Assembly (NCBI RefSeq): GCF_002113025.1
Contig: NZ_NEJH01000005.1
Coordinates: 62,001 to 126,000, forward strand
Direction of reading: 5' to 3'
Length of the DNA stretch: 64,000 bases
Origin: Pseudomonas sp. B28(2017)
GTDB lineage: Bacteria; Pseudomonadota; Gammaproteobacteria; Pseudomonadales; Pseudomonadaceae
Position 1 is the first letter of the stretch. Each line of letters starts with the position of its first letter. Shown piece by piece: positions 1-9,246 of the stretch. The position numbers and the translations under genes are program-made. Below the pieces are notes generated by a model. That model searched no databases. It saw only the letters and a list, made by a program, of their open reading frames with translations, and had not been told where the DNA came from.

Positions 1-441
1 CGCACGGGGTCCGGTGCCGCACTGGATGCCGAGGTGGCGTCGTCGATCCGCCGTGGCAAACCGGTGCTGTTCTACTACTGGTCGCCGACCCCACTGCTGG
101 GGCGATTCAGACTGGTGAAACTCGACGAGCCGCCGTTCGACGCTGAAGCCTGGAAAACCCTGGCCGATGCCAACAACCCGAACCCCAAAGGCACACGCTC
201 GATGCCGGCCAGCCTGGCCATCGGTGTATCGGCACCGTTCAAGGCGCAATACCCGGACCTGGTGACATTCTTTGAAAAAGTCGACCTGCCGATTGATCTG
301 TTGAACCAGACCTTGGGCCAGATGAGTGAAAAACGCCAGAAACCCCGTGAAGTCGCTGAGGCGTTTTTGCGTGAGCAGCCGCAGGTGTGGAAGGGCTGGG
401 TGCCGGGGGAGGTGGCTACCAGGGTGAGTGCCAGCTTGTAG
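1..441 (+). CDS. Substrate-binding protein of a glycine betaine/proline-type ABC importer (3' part)
   Basis: The frame is open from the first base, so the gene begins before the window; about 146 C-terminal residues are present. The sequence resembles the C-terminal lobe of OpuAC/ProX-type periplasmic binding proteins for quaternary amines: a segment with GKPVLFYYWSPTPLLGRF (a typical aromatic-rich stretch in this family) followed by a helical tail ending in TRVSASL. Members deliver betaine, choline or proline-like osmolytes to a membrane permease and ATPase. The other importer genes, if adjacent, lie outside the window. The family assignment rests on this partial sequence; the ligand cannot be read from it. 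Confidence 0.7.
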   Translation, partial: RTGSGAALDAEVASSIRRGKPVLFYYWSPTPLLGRFRLVKLDEPPFDAEAWKTLADANNPNPKGTRSMPASLAIGVSAPFKAQYPDLVTFFEKVDLPIDLLNQTLGQMSEKRQKPREVAEAFLREQPQVWKGWVPGEVATRVSASL

Positions 442-956
442 TCTGTTCTGAAAGTTCTGCAGTGTTTGAGCTGTAGATCATTCGGCAGCCAGCGCCGCTT
501 TCACTGTCGGCCGCTGATCTATCTTGCTCTCCGAGCATTTCCCCCTCGACAAGTCGCTGAACCGATTTTGTCCTCAGTAGTGGCCGACTAGTGGCCTTGC
601 AAGCCCAAGGTTGCTGTCTATGATCAGATGTAACTAACTGTGTCGACCGTCATGAGGCGGTCGATGTCTGGTCGCAAGAGTGCGCAATCGAAGGCACCGA
701 CACTTGATGACAGGGAGCTGTCCGCTAAATGGAATTTGTCTTGAATCTGTTAGGGCTGGCCCGCATGCGGGCTATCAAGAAAAGGATGTCTTGATGAGTG
801 TGTCGCGATAAGGACCCTCCGCTTGATCATCATTTATCACCTGACAAGTCCTTCTTTTTGGAGGGATGCGTGTGCCTGTTCTGCGGAACGCAGTGGTGGA
901 TTTGAAAGACCTGCAACTTTCATCAATCAAGAAATCGCGCGGAAGGTGATACAACA
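442..956. other. Intergenic region with no recognised gene
   Basis: About 515 bases between the binding-protein stop and the PAS chemoreceptor. I see no convincing gene. There is a short imperfect inverted repeat (CGACCG/CGGTCG) near 642-665 without a T-run, so it is not a good terminator. A GGAAGG ribosome binding site lies at 941-946, just before the next gene. Confidence 0.5.
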
Positions 957-2276
957 ATGTTCAACCTACATCACAAGGCTGACCTGCTGGAAATCGAACG
1001 ATTCAGCTGCGCGCTGAGCGAGGCTAATGCCAGGTTGGCGGCGATCGGTCGTTCGATGGCGATGATTGAATTCACCCCGGACGGCATCGTCATCGATGCC
1101 AATGAAAACTTTTGCCGTGCGATGGGTTACAGCGCCGAAGAAGTGCGCGGCAAGCATCACCGGATCTTTTGTGAAGAGCAGTATTACCGCAGCGATGACT
1201 ACACCAGGTTATGGCGCGACCTGGCGCGGGGCGAGCCGCTGAGCGGAACCTTTTTGCGCTTGCACAAGAGCGGCCGGGAGATCTGGCTCGAAGCCAGCTA
1301 CATGCCGGTGCTGGGCCCCGACCGGCAAGTCAGGAGCGTGATCAAGGTCGCTACCGACATCACCGCCCGGGTCAACAAGGAACACGAAAACGAAAGCCGG
1401 CTCTCCGCGATCGGTCGCTCCATGGCCGTGATCGAATTCACGCCCGAAGGCAAGGTCATCACCGCCAACGAAAACTTCCTGAAAACCATGCAGTACTCGC
1501 TCAACGAAGTGGTGGGGCAGCATCACAGCCTGTTCTGCCACCGTGCCGAAGCCGAGTCCCAGGGTTACCGGAATTTCTGGGCGTCACTCAATCGCGGCGA
1601 ATACCACTCCCATCGTTTCGAGCGCCGAAACAAACAGGGGCAGACCATATTCCTCGAAGCGTCCTACAACCCGTTGTTCGATGCCAAGGGGCGGTTGTAC
1701 AAAGTGGTCAAGTTTGCCAGCGACATCACCAACCAGATGACCACCCTGCAAACCGCCGCCGAATCGGCCCACAGTACCTCAGTGCAAAACGACGCCTGTG
1801 CCCGCAAGGGGTCAGAGGTGGTGCAGCAGACGGTGCAGATTATCCAGGACATTTCCCGGGACCTGAACGAAGCGGCACTGAGTATCGATGCCGTGAACAA
1901 GCAGTCCGACATCATCGGCACTATCGTGCAGACCATCCGCGGCATTGCCGATCAGACCAACCTGCTGGCGCTCAACGCGGCGATTGAAGCGGCACGGGCC
2001 GGTGAGCACGGGCGCGGGTTTGCGGTGGTGGCCGATGAAGTACGCAGCCTCGCGGCGCGCACCAGTCAGGCGACGCTGGAGATTGTCGAGGTGGTGCGCA
2101 AGAACCACGATTTGTCCCTCAGCGCGGTGTCGAGCATGCAATCGAGCCTGAGCCGAACCGGCCTTGGTGTGGAACTGGCGAACGAGGCGGGAGAAGTGAT
2201 CCTGGAAATTCAGCAGGGATCGCGACATGTGGTGGATGCGATCAGTCAGTTCAACTCGACGTTGCAACTGAACTGA
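957..2276 (+). CDS. Soluble chemoreceptor with two PAS domains (BdlA/Aer-like)
   Basis: 439 residues. Two PAS domains in tandem (about 25-130 and 147-255), each opening with the near-identical sequence [14 protein letters not shown] or [14 protein letters not shown], point to an internal duplication. The C-terminal half is a methyl-accepting signalling domain; its conserved hairpin tip ([18 protein letters not shown]) lies at about 332-350. No membrane segment or HAMP is visible, so it should be cytoplasmic. The layout and length match the BdlA group of Pseudomonas (two PAS plus MCP domain), which links redox or energy sensing to biofilm dispersal; the signal here is inferred. ATG at 957 follows GGAAGG. 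The signalling domain is shorter than in a full transmembrane MCP. It stands alone as a gene. Confidence 0.88.
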   Translation: MFNLHHKADLLEIERFSCALSEANARLAAIGRSMAMIEFTPDGIVIDANENFCRAMGYSAEEVRGKHHRIFCEEQYYRSDDYTRLWRDLARGEPLSGTFLRLHKSGREIWLEASYMPVLGPDRQVRSVIKVATDITARVNKEHENESRLSAIGRSMAVIEFTPEGKVITANENFLKTMQYSLNEVVGQHHSLFCHRAEAESQGYRNFWASLNRGEYHSHRFERRNKQGQTIFLEASYNPLFDAKGRLYKVVKFASDITNQMTTLQTAAESAHSTSVQNDACARKGSEVVQQTVQIIQDISRDLNEAALSIDAVNKQSDIIGTIVQTIRGIADQTNLLALNAAIEAARAGEHGRGFAVVADEVRSLAARTSQATLEIVEVVRKNHDLSLSAVSSMQSSLSRTGLGVELANEAGEVILEIQQGSRHVVDAISQFNSTLQLN

Positions 2277-2380
2277 TCGCGGCAAATGCGATGGTTGATA
2301 ACGATAACGCGTGTTGCCTGGCTGAACACAGCGCTCTTGAGTCCATCGCGAGCTTGCCACGGGCGGCAACCCGCGGCCAT

Positions 2381-3019
2381 TCAAGGCAAGCCGTTACAGC
2401 AATGCTTCAGGAACCCGCGGTGTTGCGCCAGGCGTTTGAAATACTCATCGACAGCGGGGTAGTCCGGACGCTCGATCGGGGTCATCAGCCAGCGGTTGAC
2501 GGACAGGCCGATGACGATGTCAGCCAGGGTAAACCGTGGTCCGGCGACATAGGCCCTGGTGGTCGCGAGTTGATGTTCGAGGATGCCCATCATCTGGTTC
2601 CAGCCGCGGACGCCGACTTCGAGGCGATGGGCGTCCTGGAACTCCGGGTCCTTGCGCACCAGCGCCATGAATGCATAACTCCACGACGGATTGAGCTCGG
2701 TGGCTTGCCAGTCCATCCACTGTTCCACCCGGGCGCGTGCCGCAGGTTCAGTGGGCAGCAATTCGTTGTGATGGTGGTGGTGTTTGCCGGCCAGGTAACG
2801 GCAAATGGTATTGGACTCCCACAGCACTCCGGCGTCGTCGATGATCACCGGCACCTTGGCGTTGGGGTTGAATCTGAGAAACTCGGGGCTGTGGGTGGAC
2901 GCGAAGCCGCTGCCCCAGTCCTCGCGTTCGTAGGCAATACCCAGTTCTTCGCAGGTCCACAGGACTTTTCTGACATTGATGGACGAGGCTTTGCCGAGAA
3001 TTTTCAGTGAGTGTTCCAT
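2381..3019 (-). CDS. Glutathione S-transferase family protein
   Basis: 212 residues with the two-domain GST plan: an N-terminal thioredoxin-like domain (about 1-80) carrying the ESNTI glutathione-binding motif at 68-72, and a helical C-terminal domain containing FTLADIVIG, the usual folding motif of GSTs. The enzyme should be cytosolic and conjugate or reduce electrophiles with glutathione; the substrate is unknown. ATG at 3019 is preceded by CGGAG at good spacing. An odd feature is a natural run of five histidines (residues 80-84) right after the thioredoxin domain, which might bind metal. It is monocistronic, with a REP pair upstream. Confidence 0.88.
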   Translation of the reverse strand: MEHSLKILGKASSINVRKVLWTCEELGIAYEREDWGSGFASTHSPEFLRFNPNAKVPVIIDDAGVLWESNTICRYLAGKHHHHHNELLPTEPAARARVEQWMDWQATELNPSWSYAFMALVRKDPEFQDAHRLEVGVRGWNQMMGILEHQLATTRAYVAGPRFTLADIVIGLSVNRWLMTPIERPDYPAVDEYFKRLAQHRGFLKHCCNGLP

Positions 3020-3141
3020 TGAGCTACTCCGTTAGCGAATCGACGCGCTACGGGAATCTGGCAGGGTGTCCACCGATGAGCGACATTCGTTGTTCTGAAA
3101 AGGTTAGTTGAAATCCGCTTGCGTGGGGTGAAAGGGCTTAC

Positions 3142-3226
3142 CTGTGGCGAGGGGGCTTGTCGGAACACCACCCCGTTCGGCGGCGCAGCCGTCGTAATCC
3201 GGCGGGAGCAAGCTCCCTCGCCACAA
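3142..3226. repeat. REP-like inverted pair (GTGGCGAGGG type)
   Basis: The outer arms TGTGGCGAGGGGGCTTG and CAAGCTCCCTCGCCACA are inverted and separated by about 50 bases. This is the second class of REP palindrome in this window (GTGGCGAGGG rather than GTGGGAGCGAG). It lies between the GST start and the gntR stop. Confidence 0.6.
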
Positions 3227-3242
3227 AGGTGAAGTGTCGTGC

Positions 3243-4274
3243 CTATGTACTCTCGCGCACCTTCAACTCAAACCCCATGTCCTGCACTGGCCTGGCCACG
3301 GTATTGCCGGCCATCAGCGTGAGCATCTGCTCCGCCGCACGTCGGCCAATGGCCTCGCGCGGGGTGTTGATGCTGCTCAGGCGCGGGACCATGTGTTCGG
3401 ACATGGGCAAATCGTTGAAGCCGAGGATCGCCACCTGCTCGGGAATCCTGATGCCATTGCGCATGGCTTCAAGCAAGGCGCCCTGGGCCAGGTCATCGTT
3501 ACCGAAGAAGATCGCATCGACATCGGGATGACTGGCGAGCAATTGCAGGAACAGTTCTCCACCCAAGCCGACCGAAGACGAGCGCGGCGTCAGCACTTCC
3601 AGGTCCGGGTCATACAAGCCGGCCTTTTGCAGGGCTTTGCGGAACCCTTCGCCACGCAGCAAGGTGCGTTGATCCAGTTGCGCGCCGATGTAGGCCAGAC
3701 GCTTGCGACCGCGAGACAGCAAGTGTTCGGCCGCCGTTTCGCCGGCTGCCAGTTGCGAAAAGCCAACGCAATTGAGCCCGGCCGCACTGTCCAGCTCCAT
3801 CATGTACACGCAAGGAATATTGCTGGCTTCGATCATCCGCCGTGAACTTTCGGTGCGGTCGAAACCGGTCAGCAACAAGCCACGTGGCTGATAAGCCATG
3901 TAATTGCGCAGCAGGTTTTCTTCTTCATCGCGCGAATAGTGGAAGTTGCCGATCAGCACTTCGAAGCCCTTGGGCCGCAAAACCTGATGAATGGCTTCCA
4001 GGGTGTCGATGAACAGCAGGTTGGACAGCGACGGCACCAAAACCACGACTGATTGGCTCTGGGCCGAGGCCAGGGCGCGGGCGGCAGGGTTGACGACATA
4101 GTTGAGTTCCAGCGCCGCTTTCTGCACTTTTTCCACCAGTTCGGTGGCCACGGTGCTGACGCCACGCAGGGCGCGGGAAGCGGTAATCGGGCTGACACCG
4201 GCCAGTCGGGCAACTTCGTTGAGGGTAGGGCGGCCAGTGGTGCGGGTATTTTTATCGTTCTTGGTTGTGTTCAT
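3243..4274 (-). CDS. gntR: LacI-family repressor of gluconate genes
   Basis: 343 residues from the chosen ATG at 4274 (a TTG at 4292 would add six residues). An N-terminal LacI helix-turn-helix (TLNEVARLAGVSPITASRAL) recognises DNA; the rest is the periplasmic-binding-like effector domain and dimer interface. It is divergent from gntK-gntP, and three near-identical palindromes centred on AGCGCT lie around the locus, one just upstream of its own start. This matches Pseudomonas GntR, which represses gluconate uptake and phosphorylation and is released by gluconate or 6-phosphogluconate. Autoregulation is inferred from the operator at 4308-4320. Confidence 0.9.
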   Translation of the reverse strand: MNTTKNDKNTRTTGRPTLNEVARLAGVSPITASRALRGVSTVATELVEKVQKAALELNYVVNPAARALASAQSQSVVVLVPSLSNLLFIDTLEAIHQVLRPKGFEVLIGNFHYSRDEEENLLRNYMAYQPRGLLLTGFDRTESSRRMIEASNIPCVYMMELDSAAGLNCVGFSQLAAGETAAEHLLSRGRKRLAYIGAQLDQRTLLRGEGFRKALQKAGLYDPDLEVLTPRSSSVGLGGELFLQLLASHPDVDAIFFGNDDLAQGALLEAMRNGIRIPEQVAILGFNDLPMSEHMVPRLSSINTPREAIGRRAAEQMLTLMAGNTVARPVQDMGFELKVREST

Positions 4275-4305
4275 CGACGGCTTGCCAAACAAAATTCAAG
4301 GCACT

Positions 4306-4320
4306 AAGGTAGCGCTGTCT
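4306..4320. promoter_or_regulatory. GntR operator 1 (gntR side)
   Basis: AAGGTAGCGCTGTCT matches the boxes at 4457 and 5034. It sits about 32 bases upstream of the gntR start and is suited to autorepression. Confidence 0.65.
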
Positions 4321-4456
4321 CGATGCAGCTGCAAATGCGTGAGCGGGGGTTCGCCTGATCCTCGCTTTTTGGTGTTGGGACATAACCTGCTGCAACCCAC
4401 AAAATGACAAGAAAGGCGTCGGCAACTCCTGCTTTTGGTCTAGTGTCATAACTGGC

Positions 4457-4472
4457 AAAGGTAGCGCTGTCT
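4457..4472. promoter_or_regulatory. GntR operator 2 (gntK promoter)
   Basis: AAAGGTAGCGCTGTCT is the same 14-base core as operator 1, 17 bases upstream of the gntK ATG. A bound repressor here would cover the promoter or start region. Confidence 0.7.
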
Positions 4473-4489
4473 GCGCGCTGAGGTGTTAC

Positions 4490-5023
4490 ATGAATCATCC
4501 CATCACCGCCCTGGTCATCATGGGCGTTGCCGGTTGCGGCAAGACGTGCGTCAGCGAGGCCCTGTGCCAACTGAGCGGCGCCACTGCCATTGAAGGCGAC
4601 TCTTTCCACCCTGCCGCCAATATCGAAAAGATGAGCGCGGGGATCCCCCTGAACGACGAAGACCGCGCCGGCTGGCTCGACAGCCTGTGCGATGAACTGT
4701 GCCGTGTCGACGCCATGGGCCAGCGCCCGGTGCTGACCTGTTCGGCGCTCAAACACATCTATCGCGAACGCCTGCGCAGTGCCTTGCCGGGCCTGGGCTT
4801 CGTGTTCCTTGAGTTGACCCCCGAGGTGGCCGCCGACCGTGTGTCCCATCGGCCGGGCCACTTCATGCCGTCGACCTTGATCGACAGCCAGTTCGCCACG
4901 CTCGAATCGCCCGTCGGCGAGCCGCTGACCCTGGCGCTGGATGCTTCGACCCATAGCGTCGAGCAACTGGCTGCGCAGGCTCATGACTGGTGGCTGGCGA
5001 ACGGCCTGAAGCAGGCGGTATGA
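4490..5023 (+). CDS. gntK: Gluconokinase
   Basis: 177 residues, the usual length for GntK/IdnK. A Walker A loop GVAGCGKT lies at residues 12-19, followed by EGDSFHP, typical of gluconokinases, and a lid-region arginine stretch. It phosphorylates D-gluconate to 6-phosphogluconate in the cytoplasm, feeding the Entner-Doudoroff pathway. ATG at 4490 follows GAGG. It is the first gene of the gntK-gntP unit and lies directly downstream of a GntR box. Confidence 0.95.
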   Translation: MNHPITALVIMGVAGCGKTCVSEALCQLSGATAIEGDSFHPAANIEKMSAGIPLNDEDRAGWLDSLCDELCRVDAMGQRPVLTCSALKHIYRERLRSALPGLGFVFLELTPEVAADRVSHRPGHFMPSTLIDSQFATLESPVGEPLTLALDASTHSVEQLAAQAHDWWLANGLKQAV

Positions 5024-5033
5024 GTGTGCTTGC

Positions 5034-5052
5034 AAAGACAGCGCTGTCCTTT
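5034..5052. promoter_or_regulatory. GntR operator 3 (gntP promoter)
   Basis: AAAGACAGCGCTGTCCTTT has a perfect 12-base palindrome GACAGCGCTGTC at its centre. It lies in the 81-base gap between gntK and gntP, so gntP probably has its own GntR-controlled promoter in addition to readthrough from gntK. Confidence 0.75.
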
Positions 5053-5074
5053 CGACTTTTGATCAACCCGCTTT

Positions 5075-5089
5075 AATAACAACAACAAC
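5075..5089 (+). promoter_or_regulatory. Crc/Hfq CA motif ahead of gntP
   Basis: AATAACAACAACAAC contains several registers of the AANAANAA motif bound by Hfq with Crc in Pseudomonas. It abuts the AGGAGA ribosome binding site of gntP, the position at which this complex blocks translation during catabolite repression. Confidence 0.7.
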
Positions 5090-5104
5090 CAGGAGACACC
5101 CCCA

Positions 5105-6457
5105 ATGTTTGGCATGTCCCACGAGACGTTCCTGCTGCTCGATGCAGTGGTCACGGTGATCGGGCTTATCGTCCTGATCACCAGGTTCAAGTTCCACCCG
5201 TTCATTGCCCTGACCATTGCCGCCGCTTTCCTCGGGCTTACCTCCGGCATGCCGATCGGTACCATCATCAAGGCGTTCCAGGACGGCTTCGGTGGCGTAC
5301 TCGGTTTTGTCGGCATCATCCTTGCGCTGGGCACGATGCTCGGCAAAATGATGGCCGAATCGGGCGGTGCGGATCAGATTGCGCAGACGTTGATCCGCGC
5401 CTTTGGCAAGGACAAGGTGCAGTGGGCGATGATGTTCGCCGCGTTCCTGGTCGGCATCCCGCTGTTCTTCGAAATCGGCTTCGTGTTGCTGATTCCGTTG
5501 GTGTTCATCGTGGCCCGCCGCACCGGCGTGTCGATCATCAAGATTGGTATTCCACTGCTGGCGGGGCTGTCCGCGGTACACGGCCTGGTGCCACCGCACC
5601 CGGGTCCGTTGCTGGCCATCGGCGTGTTCGGTGCCGACATCGGCAAGACCATTCTGTACGGCCTGATCGTGGCGCTGCCGACGGCCATCATTGCCGGTCC
5701 GATCTTCGGTACGTTCATTGCCAAGCACATCCCCGGTCATCCGAATCAGGAGCTGGTGGATCAACTGGCGCGCGAGACGGACTCCACCGATCTGCCGAGC
5801 TTCGGCATCACCCTGGTCACCGTGCTGTCGCCGGTGTTCCTGATGTTGCTCAAGACCTTTGCCGACGTGGTGCTGCCGGACGGCAACTTCTTCCGCACCT
5901 TCATGGACCTGATCGGTCACCCGATCTCGGCGCTGCTGCTGGCGTTGCTGCTGTCGCTGTACACCTTCGGTCACAAGCAGGGCATCGGTTCCCAACAGAT
6001 CCTGAAATGGCTGGATGCGAGCCTGGCGCCGACCGCTGCGATCATCCTGATCATCGGTGCCGGTGGTGGCTTCAAGCAGATGCTGGTAACCAGCGGTGTA
6101 GGTAACGTGATCGGCAACATGGCGGTGGCCGCGCAGATCTCTCCGATCCTGCTGGCCTGGCTGGTGGCGGCGGTGATTCGTATCGCCACAGGTTCGGCAA
6201 CCGTGGCGACCATTACCGGCGCTGGTATCGTGGTGCCGGTGGTGGGGATGATTCCGGGTGTGAATCGTGAGCTGCTGGTACTGGCCACCGGTGCCGGTTC
6301 GTTGATCCTGTCTCACGTCAACGACGCCGGTTTCTGGCTGGTCAAGCAGTACTTCAACATGACCGTGGCTGAAACCTTCAAGACCTGGACCGCGATGGAA
6401 ACCATCCTGTCGGTGGTGGGTCTGGGCTTTATCCTGCTGTTGTCGTTGTTCGTCTAA
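5105..6457 (+). CDS. gntP: Gluconate:H+ symporter
   Basis: 450 residues, almost wholly hydrophobic, with about 12-14 membrane segments. It is a typical GntP family (Gnt-II) permease, with family stretches such as VHGLVPPHPGPLLA and the C-terminal SHVNDAGFWLVKQYF. It imports gluconate across the inner membrane for GntK. A strong AGGAG site precedes the ATG. Transcription is probably controlled by GntR (box at 5034-5052) and translation by Crc/Hfq (CA motif at 5075-5089). A REPIN follows the stop. Confidence 0.94.
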   Translation: MFGMSHETFLLLDAVVTVIGLIVLITRFKFHPFIALTIAAAFLGLTSGMPIGTIIKAFQDGFGGVLGFVGIILALGTMLGKMMAESGGADQIAQTLIRAFGKDKVQWAMMFAAFLVGIPLFFEIGFVLLIPLVFIVARRTGVSIIKIGIPLLAGLSAVHGLVPPHPGPLLAIGVFGADIGKTILYGLIVALPTAIIAGPIFGTFIAKHIPGHPNQELVDQLARETDSTDLPSFGITLVTVLSPVFLMLLKTFADVVLPDGNFFRTFMDLIGHPISALLLALLLSLYTFGHKQGIGSQQILKWLDASLAPTAAIILIIGAGGGFKQMLVTSGVGNVIGNMAVAAQISPILLAWLVAAVIRIATGSATVATITGAGIVVPVVGMIPGVNRELLVLATGAGSLILSHVNDAGFWLVKQYFNMTVAETFKTWTAMETILSVVGLGFILLLSLFV

Positions 6458-6475
6458 TCAGCACCGCAAAACAAA

Positions 6476-6565
6476 TGTGGGAACGAGCCTGCTCGCGAAG
6501 AGGGCTTAACATTCAATGAAGATGTTGAATGTAAGTCCGCTTTCGCGAGCAGGCTCGCTCCCACA
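6476..6565. repeat. REPIN (inverted REP pair)
   Basis: Two inverted copies of the TGTGGGAGCGAG...CTCGCG REP palindrome separated by a spacer that is itself an inverted repeat (CATTCAA/TTGAATG). It lies between the convergent gntP and alaC genes. Confidence 0.85.
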
Positions 6566-6582
6566 ATGTTATGTGTAGGGTG

Positions 6583-7794
6583 TCAGGATTTGGTTACGAG
6601 CCCATCCGCCCGGAACATCCCGCGAATCCCGCGTACGGCCTGACGAATCCGGTCCTGGTTTTCGATCAGTGCAAAGCGCACGTGATCATCGCCGTACTCG
6701 CCAAAACCGACACCCGGCGAGACACACACCTTGGCCTCGGCCAGCAGTTTCTTGGCGAACTCAAGTGAGCCCAGGTGCGCATAAGCCTCGGGAATCTTCG
6801 CCCAGACGTACATCGACGCTTTCGGGTTTTCGACCATCCAGCCCAGCTCATGCAGGCCTTTGACCAGCACGTTGCGTCGCTGCCGATACTGCTCGGCGAT
6901 GTCGCGCACGCATTGCTGATCGCCTTCCAGCGCGGCAATTGCCGCCACTTGCAGCGGGGTGAAGGTGCCGTAGTCGTGGTAGCTCTTGATCCGCGCCAGA
7001 GCGTTGACCAGTTCCGGGTTGCCGACCATGAAGCCGATGCGCCAGCCGGCCATGTTGTAGCTCTTGGACAGGGTGAAAAACTCCACCGCAATGTCCTTGG
7101 CGCCAGGCACCTGCATGATCGACGGGGCTTTCCAGCCGTCGTAGACGATGTCGGCGTAGGCCAGGTCGTGCACTACCAGCACGTCGTACTGCTTGGCGAG
7201 GGCGATCACCCGTTCGAAGAAATCCAGCTCCACGCACTGGGCGGTAGGGTTGGACGGGAAACCGAGGATCATCATCTTCGGTTTCGGGATCGAGCCGCGA
7301 ATGGCCCGCTCCAGTTCCGCGAAGAAATCCACGCCCGGCACCAGTGGCACCGACCGCACCTGGGCGCCGGCAATCACGGCACCATAGATGTGAATCGGGT
7401 AGCTCGGGTTCGGCACCAGCACGGTGTCGCCCTGATCCAGGGTGGCCAGCATCAAATGCGCCAGGCCTTCCTTGGAACCGATGGTGACGATGGCTTCGCT
7501 TTCCGGGTCGATATCGACTTCGTAGCGATCCTTGTACCAGTTGGAAATCGCCCGGCGCAGGCGCGGAATGCCCTTGGAGGTGGAGTAACCGTGGGTGTCT
7601 TCGCGTTGGGCCACCGTCACCAGTTTTTCGACGATGTGTGGCGGCGTGGCGCCGTCGGGATTGCCCATGCTCAAGTCGATGATGTCTTCGCCACGACGAC
7701 GGGCGGCCATCTTCAGCTCGGCAGTGATGTTGAACACGTAAGGGGGGAGTCGATCGATGCGCGCAAAGCGGCGCGGCGAACCTTGTTCGGCCAT
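6583..7794 (-). CDS. alaC: Alanine-synthesising aminotransferase (class I PLP)
   Basis: 403 residues, fold-type I aminotransferase. The PLP lysine is K244 in [17 protein letters not shown] and GFPSNPTAQ are the usual substrate-pocket and PLP contacts. The sequence best fits AlaC (YfdZ), which makes alanine from pyruvate and glutamate in the cytoplasm; aspartate transaminases of the same subgroup are the alternative. It is monocistronic and divergent from the LysE exporter. Confidence 0.86.
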   Translation of the reverse strand: MAEQGSPRRFARIDRLPPYVFNITAELKMAARRRGEDIIDLSMGNPDGATPPHIVEKLVTVAQREDTHGYSTSKGIPRLRRAISNWYKDRYEVDIDPESEAIVTIGSKEGLAHLMLATLDQGDTVLVPNPSYPIHIYGAVIAGAQVRSVPLVPGVDFFAELERAIRGSIPKPKMMILGFPSNPTAQCVELDFFERVIALAKQYDVLVVHDLAYADIVYDGWKAPSIMQVPGAKDIAVEFFTLSKSYNMAGWRIGFMVGNPELVNALARIKSYHDYGTFTPLQVAAIAALEGDQQCVRDIAEQYRQRRNVLVKGLHELGWMVENPKASMYVWAKIPEAYAHLGSLEFAKKLLAEAKVCVSPGVGFGEYGDDHVRFALIENQDRIRQAVRGIRGMFRADGLVTKS

Positions 7795-7933
7795 TGTTGC
7801 CTCGGATAACGTAAGCGCCCGGAACCGTCCGAGCGACGCTGGTCACTGCGGTGACCTGTGACGGAATGTACGGGCAGCTGTGGCAGACTGTCCAGCCTCC
7901 ATGTAAACAAATTTTTCCGAGGGAAAGGGTTCA

Positions 7934-8596
7934 ATGGAATTTACCAGCGGCTTCTTGCTGAGCCTCTCGCTGTGCCTGGATATCGGCGTGGCCAACATCG
8001 CGATGATCACCCTGGCCATGCAGCGCGGTTATTTCCAGGGCTTTGCGCTGGGCCTCGGCACCTGCGTCGGCGACCTGATTTATGCGGTACTGGCGCTGGC
8101 TGGCATGACCGTGTTGCTGCAGTACGAAAGCGTGCGCTGGGTGTTGTGGATCGGTGGCTCGGCGCTGCTGGTGTACTTCGCGGCAAAGATGATCTATTCG
8201 GCGATTCACCACGAGGCGTTGCTGGCCGAGACGGCGGAGGTCGGGAATAACTCCCACCGCAAGGAATTCTTGCGTGGGATCTTTCTCGCCATGTCCTCGC
8301 CCAGTGCCATTCTCTGGTTCGCGGCCGTTGGCGGCACCCTGATCGCCCGTTCCGGTGGCGGTGGCCCGCTCAGTTCGGCACTGTTTCTCGGTGGTTTCCT
8401 CTGTGCCGGGCTGCTCTGGTCGGCAGGTTTGTGCTTCGCCGCAAGCCATGGCGGCAAGTTGCTGGGCGACAAGCTGCTGCGCTATTCCTATATGGCATCG
8501 GCGGCGATCTTCTGCTATTTCGCGGTCTACGTGATTCTATCTGGCTATAACGAGTTCGTCGGTGCCGCTGCCGTAGAGCAGTTGCACGCGCTGTAA
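7934..8596 (+). CDS. LysE/RhtB-family amino acid exporter
   Basis: 220 residues with about six hydrophobic segments and the family's N-terminal pattern (SLSLCLDIGVANIAMITLAM, then an FALGLGTCVGD helix). LysE/RhtB proteins export amino acids or derivatives across the inner membrane; the substrate here is unknown. ATG at 7934 is preceded by GAGGGAAAGGG. It is divergent from alaC, and an exporter next to an aminotransferase may relieve amino acid excess, but that link is only inferred. Confidence 0.85.
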   Translation: MEFTSGFLLSLSLCLDIGVANIAMITLAMQRGYFQGFALGLGTCVGDLIYAVLALAGMTVLLQYESVRWVLWIGGSALLVYFAAKMIYSAIHHEALLAETAEVGNNSHRKEFLRGIFLAMSSPSAILWFAAVGGTLIARSGGGGPLSSALFLGGFLCAGLLWSAGLCFAASHGGKLLGDKLLRYSYMASAAIFCYFAVYVILSGYNEFVGAAAVEQLHAL

Positions 8597-8625
8597 TTGG
8601 GCGAATCGGGTTTGGCCTCTATACT
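8597..8625 (+). promoter_or_regulatory. Sigma-70-type promoter for the GyrI-like gene
   Basis: TTGGGC (8597-8602) and TATACT (8620-8625) are separated by 17 bases, 38 bases upstream of the ATG at 8663. It starts right after the stop codon of the exporter gene. Confidence 0.5.
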
Positions 8626-8662
8626 CCCAGCCGAACCCACTTTTCGCTCCAGGAGTCGAGCC

Positions 8663-9148
8663 ATGGATGAGCAAATACGCGTTGAAGTGACGGAACCACG
8701 CTTCGAACATGGACATTTCCTGCTGATCGCAGGGCTAGGCGGACGATTTACCCAGCAAACCACCCAGGACATTCCAGCACTCTGGGATACATTCATTCCC
8801 CACATCGGCAATGTTCCTGGTCAGAAGGGCGAAGTGACCTACGGCGTCTGCTGCAATTTCGATGGCAAGGGCGGCTTCGATTACATCGCAGGCGTCGAGA
8901 TCAGCAAACTCGACGACTTGCCGGAAACCTATCGCTGGGTGGAAGTTCAGCCGCAGCAGTACGTGGTGTTCGAACACAAGGGACCGCTGGACACCCTGCC
9001 GCAAACCTTTCAGTACATCCATGGTACGTGGCTGCCGCAGTCCGGCCACGAGCTGTTGGCGGCCCCGGAGTTCGAGCGCTACAGCGAAGACTTCAACCCC
9101 AGGCTCAACACCGGCAGGCTGGAAATCTGGTTGCCGATCAAGGCATGA
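8663..9148 (+). CDS. GyrI-like / AraC effector-binding domain protein
   Basis: 161 residues from the ATG at 8663 (AGGAG at 8651-8655; the longer frame from 8597 would run through the promoter). The whole protein is one GyrI-like SHS2-type domain, recognisable by the YGVCCNFD...FDYIAGVEI core and the C-terminal LEIWLPI strand. Stand-alone members bind small hydrophobic ligands or act as gyrase inhibitors (SbmC) or cyclopropanoid hydrolases. There is no DNA-binding domain. The role here is unknown. Confidence 0.78.
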   Translation: MDEQIRVEVTEPRFEHGHFLLIAGLGGRFTQQTTQDIPALWDTFIPHIGNVPGQKGEVTYGVCCNFDGKGGFDYIAGVEISKLDDLPETYRWVEVQPQQYVVFEHKGPLDTLPQTFQYIHGTWLPQSGHELLAAPEFERYSEDFNPRLNTGRLEIWLPIKA

Positions 9149-9246
9149 CACCTGCAGCGGGAGGCGGATCAGCCGATTCGTCTCTCGATGTCCCACGGCG
9201 GCTGATTTATGATCCCCAGCCTTTCCCACGCTGATCCCGAGCTGCC

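Noticed and set aside
5063..6316. A 417-codon minus-strand frame opposite gntP
   Set aside because: Its translation is a low-complexity, His/Gln/Arg-rich sequence typical of antisense reading; gntP is clearly the real gene.
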